This document shows positions 1 through 12,965 of a stretch of DNA of 64,000 bases, in pieces (position 1 is the stretch's first letter; every line of letters starts with the position of its first letter). A program made the position numbers and the translations under genes. Source of the stretch: Talpa occidentalis (Eukaryota; Chordata; Mammalia; Eulipotyphla; Talpidae); the NCBI RefSeq assembly GCF_014898055.3, contig NW_023603184.1, forward strand, positions 119,092,615-119,156,614. The letters run 5' to 3'. Under the pieces are notes generated by a model. The model was not told the DNA's origin. It saw only the letters and a program-made list of their open reading frames with translations, and ran no database searches.

Positions 1-514
1 TTAAATTATAATACATTTAAATTGTATAAATGTGATAATTCGATATTCATCTGTATTGTGAAAGGATTCTCATAGTCAAGGTACTTACCACATTTACTTT
101 TTCTTCAGTGAGAAAGCTTAAGATTTACTCTAAATTTCAATCATAAATTTATAATAAGTTATAAATTTCAATTATACAAAACAGTATTATTAGCTATAGT
201 TACCATTCAACACACTAAATACTCACATTTCTTTCATCTTATAACAAAATTTGTACACTTTACCCCATTCCCCACATACCCACCCCCAATATCTGTTAGT
301 GTGTTATTTAGATAGTTTTACACTCTTAAGTTGTAAGTGTGCTGTTTAAGTTTCTGCTTATAATAGCCTGATATATAAGATACACATTCCCTTTATTGAT
401 ACAGTTATTAAACTATATAATAAAATTTTTCTCTAACTAGTGAGGGTATTTAAAATATTAAGCCTATAAATTAATGTTCTGCTTGTCACTGTCATAATCA
501 CCTTCAGTTGCTAT
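1..514. other. AT-rich DNA, no feature recognised
   Basis: Low-GC sequence without a long open frame or a recognisable repeat. It may be decayed LINE DNA, but nothing in it is diagnostic. Confidence 0.5.
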
Positions 515-765
515 AACAAAATACCATATAGTGGGTGGTTTAAACAAAAAATATATATTCCTTACATTTCCAAAGGCTGAGAAGTTCCAAGGCCAAGGTG
601 TCAGCCAATTTGGTTCCTGGTGAGGATTCTTTTCCTGTGAGAGAAGATCACCTTCTCACTAGGTACTCACAGGGCAGATAGAGAGGGATGTTTTATTCTC
701 TTCCTCTTCTTATGGGGATATTACCTTCCCCTGAAGGCCTCATCTCCAAATATAGTCACAATTTT
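515..765 (+). repeat. Ancient mammalian interspersed repeat (family uncertain, L1 3'-end-like)
   Basis: The order of phrases (GCTATAACAAAATACCATA, GGGTGGTTTAAACAA, AAGTTCCAAGGCCAAGGTG, CCTTCTCACT, CATCTCCAAATATAGTCACA) follows a widespread old mammalian repeat that I recall as belonging to L1M-type 3' regions. The subfamily name is uncertain. A second copy of the same type lies at about 44.9-45.6 kb in this window, which supports it being a repeat rather than unique DNA. Confidence 0.6.
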
Positions 766-1143
766 GCTTATAGCTTCAATATATGAAATTAGTGGGTGGT
801 CATCATCTGCCAAAGTATTTAGATTTAGTATGTGTATAACTTTCATCACTTCTTGGTTTTCTAACCTAAAGACTATACATTTTTTCTGTAAAGATGGAAA
901 AAATAGTACTTTGAAGTTGCTTTATTTTAAGCATAATTCCTTTTTTTAGATACTGCTTTTTAGAAAATTTTTTGATTCACAGTAAAATTGAGTAGAAGTT
1001 AAAGATTTCCCTTGTGCCCCCTACCCTCATATGCATAGTCTGTCCCCTTATCAACACCTGTCACCTGTCAGAACTGATGGTCCTACATTGGTCTGTTATA
1101 ATCATCCTAAGTCCATAGTTCACATTTAGATTTATTCTTGTTG

Positions 1144-1433
1144 GTCCTCCCCGGTGGCACAGCGGGTTATGCACAAGGCTGTGAAGCTGTCCACAGCCTC
1201 TGCAGCGCCAGTTCGATTCCCGGCCCACCAGGGAGATTCCCACATGGCTGGGCAGACCTCTCCTGCCTCGTCCGCTGCTCCCCTCAGCAGTGTACTTCAG
1301 TCCTGCCTGTTCTGCTCCCTGTTCTGTCTCTGGTGAATTCTCTCACCCTCCCGCGCCTCTGGCCTGTACCCCAGTGCTGGTATAAATAAATAAAATATTT
1401 TTTAAAAATCTTGTAACTCTTTAAAAAAAAAAA
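1144..1433 (+). mobile_element. tRNA-derived SINE
   Basis: Begins GTCCTCCCCGGTGGCACAGC, with an A box (TGGCACAGCGG) and a B box (AGTTCGATTCC) as in Pol III tRNA-type promoters. A C/T-rich body (GCTGCTCCCCTCAGCAGTG) and a TATAAATAAATAAA tail follow. It is flanked by 16-bp direct repeats with one mismatch at 1128-1143 and 1434-1449, the mark of L1-driven insertion. It sits inside the antisense L1. Confidence 0.9.
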
Positions 1434-2148
1434 AGATTCATTCTTGTTGTGCAATCTATAAGTTTGCACAATGTATAATGGCATGTATCCACTCTTACAG
1501 TATCATATAGAGTAGTTACCACTACCCTAAATGTCCTCTGTTCTCTGTCTAGTCATCCTTTCCTCCCCTAGCCACAAGTGAAAACTAAATAACTCCTGGC
1601 AAATATTCTTTTAACTGTCTCCATAGTTTTGTCTTTTCCAGTTTTGTCTTTTGTCATATAGTTAGACTCATACAGTATATATAGCCTTTTCAGAAGGAAT
1701 TATGTCACTCAGTAACATGCATTTGAAGTTCCTTCATGTCTTGTCCTGGCAGTGTTCAGTTATTCCATTATTTGGACATGACACTTGATCCATTTACCTA
1801 CCAAAGGATACAATGATTACTTCTAAGTTTGGGATATTATGAGTAAGTTGCTATAAAACATCCATGTGCAGACTTTGTGTGCACATACATAGGTTTCCAC
1901 CTATTTGAGGTAAAGACAATTACTGGATTATATGGTAAGAGTAACTTTAGTTTTTAAATAAACCATCAAATGGTCTTCAAAGTATCTATACCATTTTGCA
2001 TTCCCACCAGGATGGATGAGATTTCCTGTTGTTTCACATCCTCATCAGCATTTACTGTTGTCAGTGACCGGATTTGGGTCATTCTAATGGTTGTCTCATT
2101 GTTTTAATTTGCATTTCCTTGATGACATATGATGTGGAGTATATTTTC

Positions 2149-2420
2149 TTTTTTTTTTTTTAAAGATTTATTTACTTATTTATACAAGCACTGGGTACAG
2201 TCAGAGGCGAGGGAGGGTGAGAGAATTCACCAGAGCCAGAGCAGGGAGCAGAACAGACAGACTGACGAAGTACACTGCTGAGGGGAACAGTGGGTGGCAG
2301 GAGGAGAGGTCTGCGCGCCATATGGGACCCTCGCCCTGTGGTCGGGAATCGAACTGGCACTACAGAGGCTGTGGGCAGCTTCGCAGGCCAGCGCTCAACC
2401 GCTGTGCCACCAGGGAGGCC
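2149..2420 (-). mobile_element. tRNA-derived SINE (minus strand)
   Basis: The reverse strand starts GGCCTCCCTGGTGGCACAGC at 2420 and ends in a poly(A)-type tail, seen here as the T-run at 2149-2160. A 14-bp target-site duplication (TGGAGTATATTTTC) lies at 2135-2148 and 2423-2436. It carries the form ending GACTGTACCCAGTGCTTG before the AT tail, shared with the minus-strand copies at 14.3, 45.2 and 59.2 kb. Confidence 0.9.
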
Positions 2421-2954
2421 TATGGAGTATATTTTCATATGACTATTTGGCCCCAGTATATCTTATTTGGTGAGGTGTCTGTAAAGATCTTGGATCACTT
2501 TTTAACCAAGTTGTTTGTTATTTTAATGTTGAGTTTTTAAAATTTTGTGTATATTTTAGATGCCAGTTCTTTATAAGATACGTCTATTGCAATTATTTTT
2601 TCCCACTTTGGGACTCGGCTTCTCATTCTTTTTACTGTGTCTTTCACAAAACAGAAATTTTTATCTTATCTTTCATCTTTTATTTTTATCTTTTAGCTTA
2701 TCAGTTAATTTTTTTCATGATTGGTGCCTCTGATGTATGTAAAACTCATAAACTAAAGATTATCTTAATTTTTTCCTATGCTATCTTCTAGGAGTTTTTA
2801 CAGTTTTGCATCTAAATCTGTGATCCATTGAGTCATTTTTTTGAAGTAAGTAAAAGTATGGATGAAGATTCACCTTTCTGTATGTAAAGTTTTGTATGTA
2901 AAGTTTTAAAGTTTAGGTATCCACCTAAACTTTAAAAATATGGGCATTTCATTT

Positions 2955-3170
2955 TACTGAGAACGGTGAGTAGTAATAATAAACCTAGCACTTACTGGTA
3001 GTGCTAATCCTGTACTCTCAGACAATATTTAAGAGCTTTCGTATATTAAGGCCATGAATTTTCATGACAAAACTTTATCTACACTTCAGAGAAAAGAAAA
3101 TTTATTTTCAAGAAACTAAATGACACAATGACATGTTAAGACCCTTCTACTCATATACCAAAACTATACA
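2955..3170 (-). repeat. Possible MIR relic
   Basis: Faint match to the MIR core in antisense order (AATAATAAACCTAGCACTTAC, then AATATTTAAGAGCTTT, then ACACTTCAGAGAAAAG). Heavily diverged; recognised by order of short phrases only. Confidence 0.35.
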
Positions 3171-5337
3171 TGTTATCACAACTTTAAGATTACAGAGCTA
3201 AATAACAAATGAAAGGGCAATGGCAGTGCCCTTGTCTAGAGAAGAATACAAAGTTTTTAAAATAGAGAATGTTTCATAACTACATTACACTTACTGAAAT
3301 ATATAGATTTTTACTTCCTTGAATCAGTATGCATTACATATGCCTCAAAGTAAATCTGAAGTAATATACCTACTTAGACATAGAGCAACAGACAATAAGT
3401 GAATGTTCATCTAATGAAAGTATTTGCCCTCATAATGTGTGGATTAGTATTTTAAATTGCATGTTGCATTTAATTATAACTCATCAAAATAATTGGAGTT
3501 TGTTCACATTATACAGTTGATTAACTATCACAGACTTAGGAAATCTGTTGTAAATCATTCTTATTTACAACCATCAGATATTAGTGATATCCAGGGATGT
3601 AATCTGGATAATCAACAATCCTTTCTTAGTCTTTACTGCACACTTTAAACTGTTCACACAAACTAACTTTGAGGCATAAACTCAGTTTGGCTATGTTAGA
3701 TTTAATCACATTACATTTGTTTGTCTAATTCAAATGTTTTTAACTAACCAAAAATAACATCTCATATAAATTTAGCCTTCCAGGTAAAATAGTGTGAAAA
3801 TAAACACATGGGATATACAGGCCACCCCAGCTGTCATAGGCCTGTGCTCAAATAATTAGTGTACAGAGAACACAATAAAGCACAGTAATACCAAACTTCG
3901 TTATACCCCCCGAAGCACTTTTCACTAAGCAAACTGCCCAACCTATCACTAAGACTGTCCATTTTCCTTTATGATAGTTCTTGTATTTAGAGTTAACAAT
4001 TTCTACCAGTATTTTGGCATTTGAATCACTGCCACGAGATCCTCATGATGTGAACGAAAAGCAACCCTCAATATCAATATTTAATTTCTTTTTCAGTTAA
4101 AAAATGTTTACAATGTCTTTCACTTATTTATGAATACAAGACAACTTTTTCACCTTCATTTTTTGCCATCACAAATACCTCTGTTTGGATTGTACTGACT
4201 GAACAATGCAAAATGTGATTTTAATGTCACTTATTCCAACTGGGGAGTTTTCTAGGCTGTATTTGGCAGTGGTGGTGACACCAGGTGATAAAATATTGGC
4301 TTTTAGAAGCTGGACATTAGATGCCATAAGGAAAGTGTGTTGTGTACCAGACTCCAAGTATGATTATTCTCCCATGCACTACTCTATCTAAAAGAGGTGG
4401 GGATGTAAAGCAAAAATCATCTTGGAAGCAACTGAACGTACATATTTTAAATAAAATTAAATGTGGATTTACAGATAGAAATGTTTGTTCTCAAGAATTT
4501 TTTTCAAAAAGAATAAAAGATATAAAAAAAAAACAGAAAGTCATATAGCTAAATTTTAGGTAGGTTGAACCATATGAAATATCCATTTTAGTAAGTGAAA
4601 AAATGATCATATTGACAACGTCATCTAGTTTCTCCTTAATTGTAAGGTTGCAAAAGAAAAGATAATAACATTAATTATTACTTAGAATAATGAAAAACAT
4701 TATTATGCAAGTAAACAACAAAAATAGTGAGACACAGCATTTAATGTCATATCATTTGCCTCCTTTGCCCGAAGAAAGTGTTGTGTATTACCTTAATTTT
4801 CAGCTATTGCTCACATCTCACACTCTCTAGAAGACTGTCACAGAGCAGATTAAGAAGTGGCAATATAAATCACAACTTCTGGTACCTAATACCATGGTTT
4901 CCAAACACTATGCTGACAAATAGTGAGAGTATTATGAACTCTTCGGTTCAATAATCCAATATTCCAACGGTAGTTAGCAAAAGTAGTGTGAAATAAAACA
5001 CATTCTGAAATAAATGCCAACGTTAAAAATACTGCTTCAAAGTCTATAAACTTATTACATGCTATTATAAAGTGCCAACAGTTTTCCATTCCTGGTACTT
5101 TCGTTTTACTTTAAATCGATTGGAATTACCACATTAAATCTGTGCCTTTGAGAGCTCAGCATGGGAATAAGAAGTCAGATTAAACACAATATGGTCAGCA
5201 AACTCACACAGTATAATTATTTTTTCTTATCATTCTAAGCTCTTCACTCAAATCCACATTACATTTTCAAAGCACTAGGTTGTATGCTGTGAAGAAAACA
5301 AAAATTTTAGAACTTCTCTTTCCTCAATGAGCTATAT
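3171..5337. other. Unassigned AT-rich DNA
   Basis: No repeat with a recognisable family, no RNA gene, and only open frames short enough to be chance. Nothing further can be supported. Confidence 0.5.
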
Positions 5338-5406
5338 TCTAATTTTAAAAATTAAATGTTTTTAAAATTTAAAATTTTAATTTTTTAAAAAAGTTTTTTT
5401 AATTTA
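5338..5406. repeat. A/T-only palindromic tract
   Basis: About 70 bp of nearly pure A and T runs (for example TTTTTAAAATTTAAAATTTTAA) with several self-complementary blocks. It could fold as a hairpin or act as an easily unwound, matrix-attachment-like tract; that role is inference from composition only. Confidence 0.5.
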
Positions 5407-6584
5407 GATGACATGTTAAGATTGCATTATAAAAAAGATGTCATATGACAGTAAATGATTGTCAGACTTATAGAGTACAAATGTTAGTTTATGCTAGAAT
5501 TCACATGAAGGGAAGACCTCTTCAGATTCAGTCCAGAAAAGATTTGTAGACAAAATGGCATTTATTTTTCCTTTAAAATTGCTGTTATATGAGAGGGGAG
5601 TAGTGAGGCTGTTTTCATTCCAGGTGCCATGGGTTTAGAGAAACGAGAGGAAATAGACAAACTGGTTTCAACTAGTTTCTAATTTTAAAACAACAGCTCC
5701 TTTAAGTTCACCACTGTTTCTTATCACATTTTATTTACTTAGACATTTTACTACTCATAATCACCATCAGCTTATTTGTCACTGTATTAATTTATTTATC
5801 AAAAATTCTTTGACACCAGAAAAGTCTAATTTGTATCACTTATTTTAGATTCCTCAGAAAAAATACACTCTGGTAAACTTACTAACAGCTGCCTGGAATT
5901 GGCTAGAAAAACAAGCCCCACATATTTGGGGACAAGAGAGCGCTGTTTAATTCATTTCAATATTTGAAAATAGAGTTTCTTAACTTGGGAATATTCTTCA
6001 TTCCCAGTTCCACCACATATTAGCATATGAAAATGTGCTTTTATTTCTCTTAATTCCATAAAGAAGCATAAGGGAAAAAAACAAATGAAATAAAGTTAAG
6101 ATCCTGTCTCCCATTTTCTTAATTTTCTCTTACTGCCCCCAACTATAGCTAGTGACCTTACACTTGAGGGCCAATTCTGACCAAAGACAGGAGGAATTTA
6201 AACTGACTTTTTGGAATTCAAAATGACACTTGATTCATTATTGCCTTCCTCTCAGTATAATTCTAGGTCAATGCATCAGAAATCAATATACCTGAAATTC
6301 AATTTCCCAAATGAACAATATGCCAAATGATCAATTTTTACCAAATTTACCAATATGCTAGAAATTTGATATTTTCTACTATGAAATAGCTTAAGTCATT
6401 CCTACTAGATGCATGGTGTTTACTTGATTTTAATTTGTGAGGCAATGGTAACGTTTTAAGGATTCTTTGATGACTCTTGCCCTGGTTTTTTGCTGTTATT
6501 ATTGCTGCAGCCACTTGAAAAGCTGGAATAGAAAGAGGAAGCTCTTTGCTGGGGGAAGAAAAAAAGGTCTGAGCTCATTGAATA
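5407..6584. other. Unassigned DNA
   Basis: Moderately AT-rich with no recognisable repeat, exon or RNA gene. Confidence 0.45.
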
Positions 6585-6905
6585 AACTAACTTCTGGAGA
6601 AAATCAACAACACTGAAATGAAGAATACAAGCCAGGAGGTAGGGGTTAGGAAGTGCAAAGAGAAGAGAAAAAATGGGGAGTATATTGAGGTAGAAAGAGG
6701 CGAGATCGACATGTGAAATGGGGACATTTTGCAGGACTAGCAGAGATGAGCGACAGGCAAAAGAGGAAAAAAGAATTTTAGGAATAAGGAGACAGGAGAC
6801 TGGGAGAGAAAGAGAAGTTGATAAACAGCAAGAAGATACTACAAGATTGAGGAGAAGAACTGAGTGGTGGGGAAAGAGGTTGACTAAAGACTAAAAAGAA
6901 TACAG
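6585..6905 (+). repeat. Purine-rich stretch (imperfect GA-rich)
   Basis: About 320 bp where the plus strand is dominated by A and G (GAGAAGAGAAAAAATGGGGAG, AGGAGACAGGAGACTGGGAG). It is not a clean microsatellite, so it may be an old decayed GA-rich low-complexity region. Confidence 0.5.
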
Positions 6906-9900
6906 ACTAAGGGGAATGTGAAGAAGTTATACCCAAGCTGCACAAAAACTAGACTAAAAATCCATCATACAAGGTGTTGTAAATGTTATGAATAACTAGG
7001 GAAAAAAGAAAGGTTTGGGTAGATTGTTTACTTTGTTTGGTAAATTCCTTGTGTTTTGATCACTCAGCAGTGATCAATATAATAACTGATCATTGAACAA
7101 TTGACAGGCTTTCATGATAACATTTCTGGGAAGGTAATTATGAAATGAACACATTTCATGATAAATTTTGAGTATCACAGTTTAAATACCATGTGCTTTG
7201 AATGGCGGGGCAAATTTCCAATCACTATCTGCCCTACTGACATGTAGGCTGTGTTCTTTTCTCTGTTTTATCCCAGCATGTTCAATCTATTTTCTAAGAC
7301 AGGACCATAATATGGCTATGAAAAGGCCATTCCAGATTGTATCAGTTATGGCAAGAATCCTGTCTTCAATATGGAATCAACTTTACACGATGGCAAAGTT
7401 CCATTTAAAGTGAAAGCACTGGCATCTGAGCATTTTCAAAGCATTAAGTAAGATGATCATGCCACTCACTGTTGGTTTGGGCATTTTGGTATTTTGTTTG
7501 ACTGGTTTTAGTTTTTGTTTGTTTGGGTTATAGGATGAGAAAAGTGGTGCTCGAAGGACATAAGAAATTGTGCAAGGTCTTAAGACTTCCAAAATCAGGA
7601 ATCTTCTCACTCACACCAATAGCAGTAGCTTTGGTATTGGTTCTCCAAGCCCCAGTTACTACAAGGTAAAGAGAAGCCACACACTATACTATGGTATGTA
7701 TTACAGGAAAGGAACCTCCAGCTTAGAGAATCAGGATTTTTTATGAGGTACAGTAATGCTCATTTCTTTGCACTTTGTTCCAGAGGAGATATGTTTATCA
7801 CACTAGATAGTAATCATGCTGCACTTTGCTTCAGATAGGCACTATCTTTGTCTTTCAAGGTGCTATGCACACAACCTTCAAATGATAGTCCAGAGAAAAG
7901 AGTAACCTCACTCTTAAGATGTGCAGAAACTCAAGAGACTCGTGGAAAATTGCCTCCCCACTGGCTGATCCACATCTGCTTCACGTTAGCTCTGAGATTG
8001 TTCTGACATTTGTATTATGAATTGGGATATTTAATTAATAATCTAACTGCCTCATTTGTTCCTTAATTGCAAATAATTTTACTTGGAATGCAGTTCCTTT
8101 CTGCTTTTCTCTCCATGTGACTTCATTAGAGACAAAAGATAAATTGCTATGATAATCATGACTTTCTCCTCACAACCAGAAACACTGATTCTCTTCCAAA
8201 ATTTCAAAGTTAACTCAGACTCCAAGGCCAACTCTATCCCATTTCTGACTTTAAATCTTCTTGTTCCCTGGGGTGTCATTGTGCCAGTAGATCTCTTCTC
8301 TCCTTTCAGTTCCTGTTTTTCTCCTTCAGAACTTCTAGGAGCCTAAGTCCTTGACTTAGTCCCATCCCAATATCTGGACCATGACACAGCTGTGAGAACT
8401 GTGTACCTTGCTACCATTGTCATATGTGTCTTCTGCCACCTCCCCTGGTCCTATGCCCTATGCTTTTATTTGACCATTAATAAATCTTTTTGCTAAAAGA
8501 ATTAATCATCCATTGAAGTATTTCTATTATGTCATATTCCTAACTTATTTATTCAACAAATAATTCCTGAAAAACTACTAAGTTTGTGGATCTGGGTCAG
8601 GTTGTAAATATGCAGTGAAATTTCCAAATACTATATCTGACTGTTCCTGATTACCTTACTGTTAGTGCCTATAGGCTACTTCTGGAAATATCTCAAGCCC
8701 CCTGTCCTGAACTGTATGTATGTGCCAGGCCTGACTCCATAATCCAAATGTCCATTCTGAGAACCATCATGCTTTGTTATCACAAGACACTTTCTTAAAT
8801 TCCCAAGTGTGGCATAATGTTCTGCATGAAAGAATTTCTTAACATTTGAATAGCACTTGAATAGAATTTCTTAACATTTGAATGTTATAATGTTAGTTTT
8901 CTCATACATTAATAGATTAGAGAGAGATTATTATATCAGCTGTAATACATTGTGAAGTTCACAGTTTTTAAGGTGTTTTCATCCACTTAATCTAGTATTT
9001 TTAACAATACATTACTTTCTAATATTAAGATATTTGAATATTTTTAAGTTAGTAATTTAATTTTTATTGAGGTTTCATTCATTCTTGGAAATTTTCCACT
9101 AAAAGAATTTTATATATTCCCAGCCCCATGGTCTCCTCTTGTCTAAAAAAAACAGTACTTACAGCTATCAAATTTAAGTCCCTTTATGTATTTGAAATAG
9201 CTTCCTTCTCAGGTTATATATGCATATTTAATAGAATATCTTTGTAAGTGGGTGTATATTTGTGTGTTTGTTCCTCCGATATGGGTTATTATGGCTAACT
9301 GCTAAAGAACTTGCCAAATTTTAATCTTCACAAGGAAAAATTTAGTTTGAAATATTCAGTTTGTAGAAATTTTAAGCCCCAAATGGAACAAAATGATAGA
9401 GGATTATAAATCCACCGATTTATAATAATTAAAATGTAGCATGTCAATACATATTGAACATGATCTGGATAAAATGTACTGATATATAATGTGGTATTTG
9501 ACCAGTGTAGGTAATGATTAGGGAAACAAAGTCCACAGCATCTGAACCATAAATCAAAAGAATTCAGTTTGTTACGCATAGAAATTGGTGCAGCTCATAA
9601 TAACTTCAAGATGTCAATTCAATTCTGCCACAAAAGCACAAAGCTAAACAATCAAAGACATGACTCTAATGTCAATTATTCCTTTTTTCCATCAAATGCA
9701 ATCTTCTCTCAATCTTAAATTCTAACCAAGTTAAAAGGCATTAGCTAAAATTTATTTCCAAGAAGGCTACAATCCTTTATGATGGATGGTCATACAAATG
9801 AATCAGATTTTGTCTTGAATTATGCAGTTCCACATCCACAGGATTCTTTTACTCTGATTAAACTTCTGTTACCCTTGAACTCTTCCCAATAGAAACAACA

Positions 9901-10016
9901 ATGATTTATACATAAAAAGCTACTAGTCTTAACCCTTCCAGATATTTTCCTCTTTCACAAAATTAATTACCTTTCAAATCTTTTGAGAAATAATAAAATA
10001 TGAATAGCTGAATGGT
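6906..10016. other. Unassigned DNA with a short direct repeat at 8831-8883
   Basis: No gene or confident repeat family. A 21-bp perfect direct repeat (AGAATTTCTTAACATTTGAAT) lies at 8831-8851 and 8863-8883. The segment 8250-8510 has a C/T-rich run and an AATAAA before a drop in GC, which could be the end of a decayed LTR, but no terminal repeats or duplication were found. Confidence 0.45.
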
Positions 10017-10056
10017 ACTATGGATGAATGGATGGGTGGATGGATGGATAGCAAGA
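10017..10056 (+). repeat. Imperfect (GGAT)n microsatellite
   Basis: Tandem ATGG/GATG units (GGATGAATGGATGGGTGGAT and so on) with a few substitutions. Confidence 0.85.
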
Positions 10057-11084
10057 CAGAGTTAGATGATTGATAGATCATACATACAGACATACAGATG
10101 TACATACATTGGGATATAACATCACTTACTGAAAAATCTGTCCTTTCTCAGTTATCTGCTAAACTACTTCTGTCATAATTGAAGGGTTTCTGAGCCCTCT
10201 ATGGTGTTTCACTGGTCTATTCATTTACCTCAACCTTAATTATTGCAATTTATTATAAATATTGATATATGGTGAAGCAAGTATTTTCCCCATTAACATT
10301 TTCATATGTGTTGTCTCCATTCTTGACCTTTTGAGTTACATGCACATTTTATAATCTGGTCAAAGACACTGGTGTATCTTACTATACAACCATGAAACTA
10401 ATTCAACTGTTTTCTTGAACTGTAAGATGCATGACTAAAATTAAAACAGTCCCACAAAATGGCTATAAAATAGGTAAAGTGGTAAGAAAAATTCAGAATA
10501 TTATTAGGGTGCATTTGTCATTTCATATAGTCTTCATTAAGATCAGTATGGCACAAGAAAGAGACAGTCTGAAGGTCACTACTATGTAAGTGAAAAGAAG
10601 GAAATACAGCTTTGCTAAAAGAGAAAATATCTGCTTATAGGCTGCAAACTGAATGGACTGAAAAATCTATCATTTAGAGAATGGCAGGGTGAGATAATTG
10701 GAGCAGATGAAAAGATGAGGACACTTAGCAGAATGAAAAACAGATATTATTTTAAGACAGTTTGCACTAGGTAAGGAGACAGATGAAAACCAAGAGCAGA
10801 TTCAGAATGGGTCATCTCTATCCAAGGAAAGTGACTCAATACTATACATAGTAAATGACAACTGTGTATGCATCAGTGAAAGCAAGATCTGGACCATTTA
10901 CTACTTAACATTCCATGAAGAAAATCTAAAGCAATGATGAAATTTAACTCTAAAACACCTCATTTTCACTACTTGATTTCTTTAAAAATCCAAATTATTT
11001 ACTCTCTGCCCAGCATTTCAAAGTCGTATGTATTAAGTTGACTAGCTACTGAAATTAAAGTTGAAATAGGTACACAACAGAATC
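10057..11084. other. Unassigned DNA
   Basis: AT-rich, no recognisable repeat family, exon or RNA gene. Confidence 0.45.
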
Positions 11085-11330
11085 ATTAAGGAGCCCAGTC
11101 TAAAACCTAGATTCAGATTTCAAGCCATATATGATCCAGAAATAGTTAACTTCATTCGTCTCTCTAAGCTTCAGTTCCCTAATTTTTACATTAGGAGAAG
11201 TTTCCTGGAGTTTATATGAGAATTAAATAAAAGGAGGCATACTAACTGTGAGTTTATATGAGAATTAAACAGAAGGCGGCATACTTACTATGAAGCATAT
11301 TCTCAGGCACATAGGGAGGAATTGAGATCT
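11085..11330 (+). repeat. MIR element with internal 42-bp tandem duplication
   Basis: MIR-like order on the plus strand: a short left part, then CTTCAGTTCCCTAATTTTTACATTAG, then GAGAATTAAATAAAAGGAGG, then AGCATATTCTCAGGCACATAG. The segment 11208-11249 is repeated at 11250-11291 with a few differences, so the duplication happened after the MIR inserted and is itself old. Confidence 0.6.
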
Positions 11331-11575
11331 AATGAGAGTGTAAGCAAAAGAAAGTGAGAGAAATATAAATACAATTAAAGAAAAGTTCATCAAATGAGAT
11401 GGGGGTGGAGCAGACAATGATGATTCAATAAAAGATCCAGCAAATATTAATATACAAAAAATTTTTATTTCAAATTGTATTGCATTTCTGCAAAAAGAAC
11501 TGTTTCTTAAGACATTGATAAAAGGGGAAAATGATTTAGTACCAGTTGTTTATCTTTTCCTTCACTTTCTTTGCT
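11331..11575. other. Unassigned DNA
   Basis: Short AT-rich stretch between a MIR and an L1 fragment. Confidence 0.4.
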
Positions 11576-11965
11576 TCAAGGGATGAGCCTTTAACAATGG
11601 AATACTATTCAGCAATCCAAAAGATAAACTCATGCCATTTGCAGCAACATGGATGGAGCTAGAAGGGATTATGCTCAGTGAAATGTCAGAAGGAAAAAGA
11701 AATATCAGATGGTTTTACTTATAGGAGGAATACAGTGGAATCAAACAAGGGATAAGGAAAAAAAAATAGCAGGCAAACTATAAATTGGAGACATTCAGCA
11801 GAGACAGTCAGCAGGGGTCAAAACAGGGGAAGGATGAGCACAAAGAGACTATGGTGATTGTTCATGGGTGTCTCAGTGGTAATTTTATGAGGATTACATT
11901 GAAGAAATCAAACTTGTATAAAAATGAACAACAGTGTAAAAATACATTTTTTTCCAAAAAAAGGG
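11576..11965 (+). mobile_element. Old L1 3' fragment
   Basis: Begins in the last part of ORF2 (GGAATACTATTCAGCAATCC, GCAACATGGATGGAGCTAGA, ATTATGCTCAGTGAAATGTC) and runs into a 3' non-coding segment. It aligns in order with the young L1 ends at 19.4 and 43.0 kb but is more diverged. It is 5'-truncated and non-functional. Confidence 0.85.
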
Positions 11966-12324
11966 GGAAAATGAGTCACTTAATAAAGTAAAAATTTATT
12001 CTGGCCTCAGAATACTCCAAACAAGGTGCAGTGTCAAAAATAATATAACAATTCTGATGTAAATAAAATATGTAACAAGAATTTTAGATCCAGCCAAATT
12101 GCCCTCCAAGAATACATTCTCAAGCAAGCAAGTTTTCAGGCAATATAGCACTAAATACATTTTTTAAATATAGAGCTTAAACTATAGAGGTGACTAAATT
12201 ACATTTCAAAATATATAAAGAATGTAATATTTTAACAATGTAATTTCATAATCATTTTAATATAAAAAAGATCTTTTAGGAACTAATAATCCCCGTGAAG
12301 AACAAGTTTATGTAAGTAAACTAT
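11966..12324. other. Unassigned AT-rich DNA
   Basis: No feature recognised between two L1 3' fragments. It may be diverged L1 3' UTR. Confidence 0.4.
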
Positions 12325-12445
12325 TATAGCCTAAGGAAACCAGTATGGAGATTCCTCAAAAAATTAAAAATAGTAATACAAGGCTATAGCAATTCTGGTT
12401 ATTTATCTGAAGAACACAAAACCACTACTTCAATATATATATAAT

Positions 12446-12478
<33 letters not shown>

Positions 12479-12965
12479 GCAACCCTATGTTCCCTGAAGC
12501 ATTATTTTCAATAGCCAGGATTTGAAAATCACATTACACATCCCTCAAGAATGACAGAATTAAAATGTGGCATTTATATACATTAGAATACAACTCAGCT
12601 GTAATAAAGATGAAATCTTGCTATTTTCAAGAAGATGACTGGACTTAGTGAGTATTATGTTAGTGAAATAGTCAAAAAGAAAGACAAATACCATAATTTT
12701 ATTTATATGTGGGACACAGAAAACCAAACAAATGAATAAACAAAAAAAACAAAAAAACAACTTGGATTATGAAAATCAAATTCTGGTTACCAAAGGAGAA
12801 GAGAATGGGAGAATGGGCAACTCAGATAAGGGGGTCAATTGTAGGATAATGGACGGAAGCTAGACTTTTTACTGGTGATCACAATGGAGGATATACAGAT
12901 TTCAAGATGTAATGCTGTATACCTGAAATCTACATAATACTAAAAGAACAATTTTCACTTTAGAT
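12325..12965 (+). mobile_element. Old L1 3' fragment
   Basis: Contains the ORF2 end in diverged form (CCAGTATGGAGATTCCTCAA, GGTTATTTATCTGAAGAACA, GACTGGACTTAGTGAGTATT) and a 3' non-coding part (TACCAAAGGAGAAGAGAATG, TGTAATGCTGTATACCTGAA). A TA microsatellite has grown inside it at 12432-12478. Confidence 0.85.
12432..12478. repeat. (TA)n microsatellite within L1
   Basis: Tandem AT/TA dinucleotides with two AAT interruptions, at a point in the L1 where a few TA units are commonly present. Confidence 0.95.

Larger units (their letters stand above)
956..2880 (-). mobile_element. Old L1 (L1M-type) antisense fragment, split by two SINEs
   Basis: Read on the minus strand this is the 3' half of an ancient L1. 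The plus-strand text from about 1780 to 2130 is the complement of the ORF2 C-terminal coding region, including the stretch TTTGCATTCCCACCAG; 960-1130 and 1450-1780 continue the same element, and 2437-2880 extends it upstream into ORF2. SINEs at 1144-1433 and 2149-2420 interrupt it and are therefore younger. Many substitutions and indels mean no reading frame survives. Confidence 0.75.

Noticed and set aside
1165..1225. Possible functional tRNA gene, because of good A and B boxes
   Set aside because: The boxes belong to the SINE head. The cloverleaf is not preserved and the SINE body follows.
2172..2540. Open frames rich in serine, proline and arginine over SINEs (also at 14.4, 30.9, 45.2 kb)
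   Set aside because: They are translations of the SINE body, repeated at each copy, not genes.
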